Part shown: positions 25,601 through 37,600 of the stretch, piece after piece
Layout of the letters: each line of letters starts with the position of its first letter
How positions within the stretch are numbered: position 1 is the stretch's first letter
The notes under the pieces: model-generated
The model's database searches: none
Told to the model about the DNA's origin: nothing
What the model saw: only the letters and a program-made list of their open reading frames with translations
NCBI RefSeq assembly: GCF_030848805.1
Contig: NC_092360.1
Coordinates: 5,394,001 to 5,458,000 of the forward strand
Reading direction: 5' to 3'
DNA: 64,000 nt
DNA from: Temnothorax longispinosus
Lineage: Eukaryota; Arthropoda; Insecta; Hymenoptera; Formicidae
Translations under genes and position numbers: made by a program

Positions 25601-28600
25601 TTTACAGCCACACGCTATACGCGGTATCGAGTGACGTACCCACGAGAATAGGGCGACACGATTATGTCGACGCGAGCACAATCGGGCAAGTAAATCGGTC
25701 GCTCTAGATCAGAAAGGGCCGAAGCGGAAGAAAAATGGATCGGCGATGGCACGCGACGTAGACGTTCCATGCAAAAAGGTGCGTCAGCGTGCGCTACAAA
25801 CGTAATCGACCATATTTAGAGCCCCCAGACCTTTTTCTTCGTAATACAGAGGTGACTCCGGTCGCCATCGTGCCGCTTTTATTTTTGCGCCATTGCAGGC
25901 TTTATCCATTTTAGTCCTCGCTTTGATCATGAACGTGAAAGACGCTGGAAAAAGCGCGACTTGATCGTGCGCGCGAAGTTCATCATATACGGCATCATAA
26001 GCACTGCCGGATGCGGATATACATAGAGACAATGATAAAGTGGTGGTGTGTAATATCCCATGTACTCCTCACCCCTCCCCCAGGTTCACCGTACGTCCGT
26101 CTATGAATGCTCTAATCCATTTAAGCCCGATTTAAAAAGAAAAAAATGTCGGGGCACCAATAATGTCACAGCCATAAATGTCAGTAACGCCAAGTTTTAT
26201 CAATGAATTAGGTTCTCTTATGTTACGCGAGCTATACTAGATACTTGGTGATGGCAGATGCCACTGATTGAGACATCCAAACCGCGTCTCGACGATTCTT
26301 GGCCGACGTTCGATTGTCGTCAGTGTACACCTTTCAACTTTTGTATCGAGATATAGCATCGTTGCTACTAGATATTTGTGTCGCCGTTAATTTGGCGCCA
26401 GACAGTGTTGCATGAATAGAAATTAAGCCATAAATACAAATTATCTCGGCAGTCTCCAAGTAGTTGTAACACTCTCTAGGCAGCGCGCAGCGTATTAATT
26501 ATAATTAAGTATTTCTGTCGCGAGACTAAGAAGTTCACTTCCACAAAATAGTTGTTTAAAAGAAAGAATATTTTCCTGTATCTTTTTGCACACATATTAT
26601 TTTACAGAAACATTTTCTAGAATAAATATTACTGATCGTAGCATATCGATTTAACTTCAGTATGATTTGTATATTGTAATAAAGTTTCAGTTTTGACGAC
26701 CTAGCGATAAATCTGACGATGAGGAACATCGAAACGTGTCAGGTATTACCTGATACTAAATGTCATTCATCATGATCAATCGACCCAGCTGCCGTTTTTA
26801 CTCCTTTTTTTCCGAAACATTTTTTTCTATCTGTGAAAATAAAACTTCATCCCGTTACCTGTTGTCGTCGCGCCAAATCTCGCCAGAGCCTGACCCTCCC
26901 TACACCAGACTCTGAGCATGCATTTAAGCAGCTCCTCCAGAGCTTGTTTCAATGTCACGTCCTTGTCCACTTCCGCCGTGCACTCGGAACCCGCGGAGTT
27001 GCACACCATTGTCGATTGTCAATGAAACAAATTCGCGGCAGTAGGAGATTTATCGCTCGCGAATTGCCTCCTCCCCTCGTTGCTCCACTTCCTCGATGTC
27101 GAAGAGAGAAACGCTTCTTTCACCACGTCTTCGGTCGGAAAACGGGTGCTTGCGACAAACTCGGGGATGAACTCGCGGATGTACACAGAAAACGGTGGAT
27201 TCGCGAAGACGATGCCTCGAGCCAGCGGCCTCGTGGAATGCGACTCGGCGCCCTGACCCACTGACTGCCAGCCAAAAGCTCCTTCTTCGAGTCACCGCCC
27301 CGCCGGTCCCCTCGACCACCCCCCGGTACCCTCATGCGCTCCCGCGGTTCGCGAGCGCTGGCCGCTGCCGCTGCGCTTCTCCGTCGTCTTCGCGCGCGGG
27401 CACAAATCACTTCTCCCCTTAACTTCGTCTTCCTTCTCCGCCACGGACGTGCCGGACTTAACGTCTCGCTCGACGGCTGCTCGGGTGGATTATATTTAGA
27501 CGACGGAGTATTACGCGGTGCTTATTTAAAGAATCGGGAAGAACGCCTCTCTCCCTCTGTACCCGCCTTTCTCTCTTTGCCCATGCCTTTTTCTGCTTAT
27601 TGTCGTGACCTAATTCTTTTCCCTTCTTTTCTCGCCCTCTTAATTTCACTCTCTGTGCCTCTTGCCCTCGCTCTCTCTTTCTCTTCGCAATTTAAATATT
27701 CTTGAATATTTATAACAGCTCGCTTTGCAGTTTGCACTCACAGTTGTGCATATAATGTTATGAAAGGAATTTTATTATAATCCTTATTTCTCTGCAAAGA
27801 TCCTCGATTTATATTGTGTTATGCTCTGTAATCTGATTGTCTTCAGGATAACTATGTCAGATTATTGAAATAAATTTTATTTAACTTTCTGACATCATAA
27901 ATCCACTTGTTTACCCTTCACACATTTCCTCTGTCTCGCGTCATTTACCCTCCCTTTCCTTCTTTTCTTCCTCCATTTCTTTTTCGCTTTATCTTGCCCC
28001 CGTTAGCTCGGTATCTAACTTTTTCTCTTGACGGCAGATATATCGCAGAATGTTTTCGCCAGACGGTTTAAGAACATTCCTCGGCGATGCGTGAATCGGC
28101 GTTGAAGCGGCACGTTTGCGCCGCGTCGGACGTCATCCGTCGAATGATCTCACGACGTAGAGATTTTGGAATGCGGCTTAAGAATTTCTAACATAGACGC
28201 GAACGATTATAGAACAGCTGTGCACCGATAAAACCGTGATTAACGATTGTGCTAATAGGGCGCCTCATGAGTTTACACTTAAAAGATTAACATTTGGAAA
28301 GTTCACGTGATTTATGTGGCTTTAAACTGCAGCTATAAAGATATAAAACAGCTTTACTCTTTGTTATCATTTCTCTTAAATGTTTTTCATCTGGGCTATT
28401 ATTTTTAGAAGATTCTTCTCAGCTTCCTCGTAAAAAGGAAATTTCGAATTTTTCACGAAGTGATCGATTATAGAGTAACGAAATTAATATGAGAAATACG
28501 ATAAGAATTTGACGTCGAATTTCAAATTAATGAAAAAGAATTTTTTTAATCCAACTTACCGAAACTTTTTGTTTGCATCCTCTTGTACATCTCACCGCTG

Positions 28601-31600
28601 CTTTTTCGATGTACCATCCTATGCGTGGCCGCCTCATATCTCTTCTTAAAAATCTTCTCGCTCTCCGTGGATTCTTGAGAGTCTCGTCGCTCCTTATAGA
28701 CACTATCCTCGTCGTCACCGTCTCTGCTGTCAGGTCTTCTCCATACGTGACTCTCCTCGAGATCCCCGATATAAATCCATTCGCTGCTTAAGTACGGTTC
28801 CACGTAAGTGTCCTCGTCTTCTCTTCCTGTCATTAAGACAAAAAAATGTATTACAAAACAAATACATTATTCGTTAAATATTTGACACTCATACTTTATT
28901 CTAACTACATTTATAATTTTATAAAGAAGTAAAAGTACGAAATTTTGTATTATTTCAAGGCAATTGAAGTAAAAGGTAATTAAGTGAAATATAATTCAGC
29001 AAATGGTGTGTACAGATTTTATTTTACTTCTTGTCTCTAATACATATTTACCTGTAAGAATCTCCATGCTGGCATCAGTACTTCGAGCTTGCAATCTTCT
29101 TCTGCCTGTATCGTCGATCGAACCTCTGCTTCCTGGCCGGGGGGTAGCTCTCTCCTCCGATTTGGCTCGAATATCCGATCTGCCGGCATTGGTACGGCGA
29201 TGTCTACGATCCCCTCGATCTTCCGATCTGTACCTTTTGTCGAACTTCTTGTACAACCGATGTCCTGTAACGTGCTTGGAAGCCGTTCTGTGTCCTTCCG
29301 GGGAGTCCGCAAAACCTGCCGGTGGTCGAACGATCTCTTCCGACACCTCGGGAGTGAAGCAACAGGAGGGCACACACGATAGAGAAAGAAGGCAGATAGA
29401 TGGACAGAGTAGATCGAAAGAAGTTCTACTTTTGCATTCATATTTAATCTCATGTTCTTCGTGCGATCGAGCATTTACGGCATTGGAAATCAATAGAAAC
29501 GTATAATAGATGCTTACAGCTCACAATATTAAAGTTTCTGTTTATTTTCAATTAATTTAATCTTTAAGATAGATATATATTTAAAAATCTTTTAAAGAAA
29601 CTATGGAATTTATTTCGGTTAAATACAAAGTGTGGAAGATAAATAGCGCAATGGATTGATATTTTTATGACTATTAAGATATGTGTAAAATTTGTTTAAA
29701 GAAATTACGTAAACTTCACACATGTTTTTATCTTAAACACATATAATGTCATTTTTATTTAAAAATAATACTCGTACAATATAACATACTGAAAAATATG
29801 TTAAAGTTAATTTTAAAGGGAGAGCACAAGTTATACACTTTCTCTCTATGCACTACTCATCTATACAACTTATTAATATATCAAGCAAAAAAATTGTTTG
29901 TGTAATTAATGCTAAAGGAGCAAGCTACAAGAAATAAATAAAACCTTTAAAGATAACTATTCAGAGAGTGTGACTACGACATTTTAAAGTCTCAAAAATA
30001 TAATAATAAAATAATAATGAAATAAAAACTAATAATGAAATGATTTTCGTGATTACGTCAGTTTAGAAAATTGCAGAAATTATATTAATAACAGATACAC
30101 TTCGCATATCTTTTATGCACAATAAAATCTAATTTAAAACTACGATAAAGTTGCAGAAATATTTTAGATGCATTCTACGTTTATACTTCTAGTTTTTATT
30201 TTAGAAAATTGTTGCGAGCAAGCTTCCGATCGTAAGCAAATATGGTATAATGTCACTAAATCTTATTAACTCTTTGCGTTTAAAATTTTCTCTTATCCGT
30301 TAGACAATCTAAAATAATTCTTACAAATCCATTATTAACGTTGCATAGATAAAAAATGCAATTAGAAAGAGCTAAGCGACATAAAATTGAACGTATTCCT
30401 TTTTAGACAGCGTGTTCGAATGACGAAACAATATTGCCCCTCGCAAAAAGGTCATCCCGGAGCAAAGGATTAAAGTAAAAGACAAATGAATAATGCACGA
30501 TAAGCAATATATCACCTCTCTGCCACAATGGTGACAGTGCGCGGCGTCCAAAGCGGCGACAGAAATGCAAGGCTGATCGGCGCTCTCGCTGTAAAAGACA
30601 CTGTCGCTGCCCGGGCTGACGGATCTCAGCGATTCCGCCGACATTGCTTTCAGTCTCGCCTCCGGACTTTGTGCCTCCACAACGAACGCTCGCATGCCGT
30701 TATGCGCTGGACTACGATAACGGCCGGGACTCAGGCGACTGGCGCAAACTATGTCGTCCGCGACCCGGGACTTCCTTCGCGGTAAACTGCCCGTTAACGC
30801 CGCGTTCTTATCCTGCAACGCGATTATTTATAGAGATACAGGGTGCGCAATGAGGAAAGAAAAAGAGTTACGAAATTATTTTCCGTTAATAAAAAAATGA
30901 CGAAGTATCGAATTATACATTGGCGTTCGTTATGCTTACCTCATTGCTGCGTCTTCTGGTAGAAATATAACCACTGGTCTTTCTCCTCGGACTTTCCCTG
31001 GTCCGACGATGCCTCCCGCTCTCCGCACCCTCCCGATGCCTCCCGCTCTCTGCACCCTCCCGATGCATGTGATGATGGTGATGATGATGCATGTGATAAT
31101 GATGACTGCAGCTCGAATCGTCGGACGTCGGCGCATGTGGACCGTCCTCGGCTTGCTCTATTCTCCATTCCTCCTTCTGAGGACTTCTGAGCACTTGTTG
31201 TTGTTGTTGCTGTTGCTGTTGCTGCTGCTGCAGTTGCGCCGACTGTTGCACGGAGTCCCGTTTTCTGTTATTCCGATGAGGACTTCGTGTTGAAGTTGGC
31301 TTGCCGCGCGACCTGTGGCGGTGACTAGGCGTCGGACTGACCTCGACGTTCTCCGGATATACCGGTTCCACGGGGTGCTCCAGTTCGACGGTGCTCGACG
31401 TTGCTGTACCGAGAAAGTCCAAGCTGAAGGTTTTCTTCTTTCGTCGGCGTTCCTCTTCGCTCCACATACGAACGTCAGGTGGCGATTCGGCGTAACCTCC
31501 GGACGACGACCGATGACCCTCCTGTCGAAATAAAATAATAAATCCTTTTTGACTGATAAAAACTTGATATGCTTTTTTACAGTTAGGAGCAATTTGATCA

Positions 31601-34600
31601 TATCTTCGAACTTTTCACAAATTTGAATAAAAATGTTTTTGTAAGTTTATATATAATCTTGAAAACTTACGTCTCGATCCAATTCAGTCTCCGAGGTATG
31701 TCCGCTGTGTGGAGCGACTTGCTCTACAGCATTATTCGGATCCACCATCGCGTCCTTTAGGTCGTAGCTACCTGAACTACTGCTGCTGCTAGACCTTATT
31801 GCCGGTGGAGGTAGTTCTAATCCAAATGCGATTTCCGCTTCTTCTAAAATTGGCGGCGGACTACACGGCTCCTCGATAACAGCCTATAATGACATAAAAT
31901 GCAAATACAGTTTAACTTAAAATCTTTTCTGTTAAAAAAATTTGCGACAAAATTCTGTTGCATAGTTAAGTTTAAATGAATTTTATCAAAATTCATGGGG
32001 AAGATTTAAAGTTTAAATTATATAAGTAATATAAGTTGAAAATTATTAAAGTTTTAAGTCTATTTTGTTTTAAAAGTTTATATCTTTTAAGAAAATAATT
32101 AACAAATTTGCCAAAGGCGGCAAAGAATTAAGAAGCAACGTGTAGTTATTAACGTATAGTCATTAAAGTGATTATCTTGTGAATTCATCTAAACATTATT
32201 TAATTCGGATAACATCCCGCCGAAATAACCGACAAAATTAAAGCGTAAATTAATTTACGTAGAGCGTGGAACGTTTACCTCGCTTCTCGCCAGGCTGTAA
32301 ATTGAACTTGCGCTTTCGAAGGAGCTGCCCTCCGCGGTCGCGGTGGTCGAAGCGGGCGCCGACGCCGCGGCGCTGGACGTCTGCGGTGGCCTCGACCAGG
32401 AACTGGTCGTGGCGGACGTGCCTGTAGTGGTCCCGGTTTCCGTAGAAGTATTGGCAGTGACGTAATCCTCGGAGGTCTCGGAAATATCAGTGTTGGTACG
32501 TCCGCCCGAGTCGGTCCTAGCCAGACTCAGACCAAACTCGCTCGACGACTGCGACTGAGGCTGAGACAACGGCGGACCTGGACTCGCGCGGCGTAATCCA
32601 CTTCTCGGTCGGCCGTTACTCGCGGAAATAGACGATTCGATGCTGGGAAGAGGAACATAAACTTTAATCGAGATGTGTGGAGAAAAATATCTAAGGAAAA
32701 AGCGGAGTACTGCAATGTTGTGGGATAAATTATGTACATTGATTGTGGCGTTACTAAGGAAAAAATATATACATTTGATGATAACATGTTTCTTAAGGGA
32801 AGGTACGTGATCTCTCTTCGTTGCTACAAAGCCCCTAGTCACGTATCCGCTGTGTGTATTGCGAATTGCGATATTGGGAGATTATAATGGTACTTTTCAA
32901 CGTTTTATTATACAAATACAAAATAAAAAATTCAACAATCAAATATGAAGTACGTATAAATGGTAATTGGAATGATTATTACTGTTGAAAGGCTAAGAAA
33001 AAAAATATTTACAAAATTATGTACATAATCTCAAAAAGATTACAATACATTGCACTATATTATTTATAGTGCATTTATAAATTTTTGGGGATAATGAACC
33101 TCGAGCAAACATTATCCTGCAAATTCTATATTCAATATGTAGTATTTTTTGAAAATTATAAAAAGTAATTCCATAGAAATTTTTAACAATTTTTCTATAT
33201 TAATATTCTTTTATAGATAGAATAAGTGATATCAATTATTGAAATTATTATCTATCATTTTATTTGTATTGCAGGAACATATATCCGCTCAAATGCACTA
33301 ATTTATGTATAATTAAATATTTTAAGATGCATGTTCTAAAGATGATTTATCAAAAATACTGAATTCAAAATTTAGGAAACTACTACGAAACCAGATCAGA
33401 ATGTGTTATAGCCTTACATATCGTACGCATAAAAATGTGCTGTTGTCGATACATCATTGTAGTAAATTTGTTGAAACTGTACCGGTAACAGATCTTGTAT
33501 TCTGCAAGAACGTCTGCAAAAAGTATCTCCTATAAGTAAAGTACGTTTGCAACAGAGTGCCGACACGAAAATCTCTTTTGATGTCTTTTTATCAGAGTAT
33601 CGGATTTATTGCTCCGTATACATATCCAATAATTTTAGCATTCTCAACCGCGAGATTCTCCTAAAACGAATTATCGTAGCTTACCTTGGTGTGAGTGTTT
33701 GCACCGGAGTGGCTGGTTCCAGACGTATTCTCGGACTCGGCGGGCAAGGTTCCACCTCGTCTTCCACGTCCAGAGCCTCCGTGTCCATCGAGGAACGTTG
33801 TTGATGTTGCAAAAGCAGGAGATGTCTTCTCCTTGTGGATGGCGTCAGTAGAGCTAACGAATCAGCTTGGAGAACCGTCGCTTGCGACTCGTTCCATATT
33901 CCGTCGCTGTGGTCCCTGGTCACATCGTTCGTTAGAGAATCACTCGACGCGAACGGTGAGGTCACCTGGCCGATATTGGTACCAGCGATGTCGGTTCCGA
34001 TACTAAAACCAGGCGGATAGACCGCGGTGTGCAGTAAGGCGCAGGTGGGCAACGAATCGTCCTTCGGAGTCTGCGAGATTCTTCGTGTTGCTAAAAAAAT
34101 ATTATTAGTTATATACATATACTACCAGGCTTTCCTCATTAATGCAACGTAAGTGGACATTACTGCGTAACAATACACACTTGCTGCTGCCGTTGGCGAT
34201 GTAGGTGACGTTGGAAGTGATCTAGGAAGCATAAAATCATCTGACGATTGACCTTGTACACCATCCTCGAGGGATACGCTTCTTTTTCGAAAGAGACCCC
34301 GACGAATTAGATTTTCATGGAATTCCTAAAAAAAAATGTAATTATTTTATAAAAATCTTATTTGATGTTTGATTGCGACAAATTTCGGTTTACAAAATAT
34401 GTTCCGAAATGTTTACCTCTTCGTGATGATCCTCGTGAGGCGAGAGGCTTCGTAACAAGGACAGATCCTCGGGTGTCGAGGAAAATTGGACGGGTGCACT
34501 GATAGTTCTGCCCCAAGGATCCTCCTGATTCCTCCTGCATGTGTGAGGATAACTCGGATCACTGCTTTCTCCAATGAGTTCGCGTCTCTCGACGCGAATT

Positions 34601-37600
34601 TCGCCGTCGGAGAAGGTCTTCTGGAGAGGAAGAAATCTTCGAGTGGGCTCCGAAATCCGGCTGAGAAGCGCCCGAGCATCTGGCGACACCGGTGCCGGTT
34701 TGAAATTTATAAAAATCTCCTGATCGTCTATATCGAGGGATTTACGATGTTGACGACACTGAAACGAGACACATAATAGATTATTTACCCTATTCTTTGT
34801 CGATTTAATGAAATGATATTTATAATTGGTTATCGGTGCTTTATACCAAATTAAATATAAAAAATTAAATATAAAAATGTACAAGATTTTACACTTCACC
34901 CTCGGCAGATTAATATAAAAATACTTACTTATGTCGAAATACTTACAACGCCGATAGGAACGAGCGCGATATCTCCATTTGGCAAGGTTTCCTCGACGAC
35001 GACGGCGGTGGTGATGGAGGGAAGTGGTGGCGTTGTTGAAATGAGAAAGGGTGACCTCGGTGGCTCTTCACTTTGAGTCCTATGAAGCGGTTCGTGTTCA
35101 GTCTCCTCTTTCGCTGGCGCACCGGTCTGACCACCAAGCGGCGTCCCTAACTGTCCAGCTTCCGAGTAACTTTTGGTTAATTTTCTGCCGTTGAAAACAC
35201 CGTTCGTTTGAGCGCCCTGCGAAACCATCTTGACGCGATGGATGGTTCTGGGACTGAGAGTCACCGGAAGCACCCGGCGGAACATTGGTGGGAGCTCGGT
35301 CTGCGTCGCTTGAGTTTTCATGGCACCGCGTTTAGGTGGTTTCTCTACAACAAATAAAAAGCTACACATCGACCGAACTACGCGAATCGAGATCCGTAAA
35401 CTGTAGAGAAAGTTTGTCGACACTCATTATAGCAAGCTTGCGAGAAGCTGTTTTATATATAAATCGGCTTTAATTAGCTTTAAATAAGTTTTAATTAGTT
35501 TTAAATACTTCATGCTTTAAATACTTGAATAAAGTAGAAGTAATATTTCCGTGTTAAATAATGTCTTATTGAAGTCATCAATTCATAAACAAAGAATTCG
35601 TAAATAAAATTATGCAAATTTTATAAAAAGAAGATTATATAACTTCAAACTTGTCAAAAGATTTGTGGTGGCCGCGTGTGCCCCTACCGGGATATGGCAC
35701 CACACTAATTAATCGCGTTTTCTCACGAGCGCTCGACCGTGCCGACTTAAGTATATAAATTCGACAACGATCTTCATTGCCCTGATCGACACTCTCACCG
35801 ACGATCTCATCGGACGGCAAGAGTTAGGTGGGCATATTGTGGAGTGGCACCATCGCGACTCGCAGAGAGTCGCATGGTATTTTTGGGGCATCCTCCACAT
35901 ACCATCATTACATCCAACTATACACTCCTCTCCATCATCGTCATTTACGATTAACATTGACATACGTATTTCTAAAGATTAAAATAAAATTAAAATAAAT
36001 TTTAGTGGTTTATTACGTTTCTATTTAATATTTTTTGATGTATAGTAATAGAAATCTATTTCACAACAAGTCAAATGTATTTGTTCTTCGCTCTTTTATT
36101 TTATTTTGAAGAGTTTTATCATAGTTCTTTGATCCACGTTAGTTCTAGCTTGTAGCGAGCTTTGCCGTCGTCATACCGGTCACGAGTAAATAGCTTTAAC
36201 TACTTTCCCCACATAATCTATGATACTTGGCTTGGGATCAAAATAGCGCGACGATGTGGATCATCCGTGCGCAGTTGCTGCACAGTATGGAATCTCAGAT
36301 TAAATCTCAATAAACTAATAATTTATCTTTCACTGAACCAAGCATTAATATTGTATTTATAATTTTTACAAATATTTTCTAATCCTATAATTTATACGTA
36401 TATATGTATGTAAGAAAAAATTATGCAATCATCATTGTGCGATACACGACTTACCAAGTACAAGAACACGTGGCTCAACCCCAGGATAAGGATGTGCTAA
36501 GGGCAAGGACGAAGGCAGTATAGTATTCTGCATAGTCGGCTGCGAGTCTATGAGACGTTCCGGATTATGTGGCCTCGGAGGGCTTATGCTCCTTGGAACT
36601 TCGAACGATGTGAGCGTGTGCGATCTCGCGAAGCTCACATGTTTCGCCTTTGGTGTTATTTGTATCGCCGTCATGGAGCCAGGAGGAGGAGGTATTGGTG
36701 GTAATACTGGCCGTGGACCTTCAAGCTTCGTAGATTCTTCGTCCTCCGGGACCCAAGTATACCTATTGTGATAGAAAGTTAGACTGTCAAGTTATACCAT
36801 TAAACAATAATTTACTATCTTCCATGACGATATCTCAATTAATATCTGCAATCTGAAGCTGAATGCTTTTATCTAAATATCTAAAGCGTTTCAGTTCAAT
36901 TCATTATCACTTTAGATTATTCGCGTTAATTCAATTTTGATTAAAATGACCGCCGCATTTTTATGAAATTCTTGTAATTGATATATGGTAATAGTAATTA
37001 AAATTTCTCAATTATTTAAAAAATATATTAATCAAATATTATTGAAATGTAGACTTTTAAAACAAAATACGTACCATCGTTAATAATGGAAATTAAGTGA
37101 GCTAAATGGAAAATACGTTATTAAGTGATTGTCCTATATATAGGTCATACATTTGCAAATACGGTTCGATAACACGCGTTACGGATGTATCGTGAGGGAA
37201 ATAGAATGACAACGTGTCATTCTGTCGATGAACAGATGACCCTCTTATATAAACATGTGTATATTATACATCAATTTTGAAAATACGACGCTACTGGAAA
37301 AAAGATAATTTTTATTGTAAAATAATCACGTGAAAAATAAATGAATAAACAGAAAAATTAATAAGCTCAACGTAAGATCGTTAGCACGGGACTATATTTA
37401 TGTGATCACCATCATTATCTATTAGCTTCAGATTTTTTTTCCGCATATTCTGCACATACACAGCGATCTTGCGCGTGACCATAATTTTTTAATCGACCGC
37501 TTTCCGTTGACCTTAAAAAGCTGATAAAGGGGCGGTGCAGCACTCATGCTAATCAGAAATAAACCCAACCCTAGACACTATACTATGCGAGAAGACCACG

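Noticed and set aside
25784..26032. Minus-strand open frame in the PDZ-PH intron
   Set aside because: No plausible acceptor and donor in matching phase and no recognisable protein.
26701..26760. Hammerhead ribozyme with CTGACGA and GAAA cores
   Set aside because: The bases that should close stem II do not pair (U against C), and no matching stem I or cleavage-site arm was found.
35635..35963. Possible cassette exon in intron 3 of the PDZ-PH gene
   Set aside because: Open frames exist, but no convincing acceptor/donor pair was found and the hairpin at 35839-35898 overlaps them.
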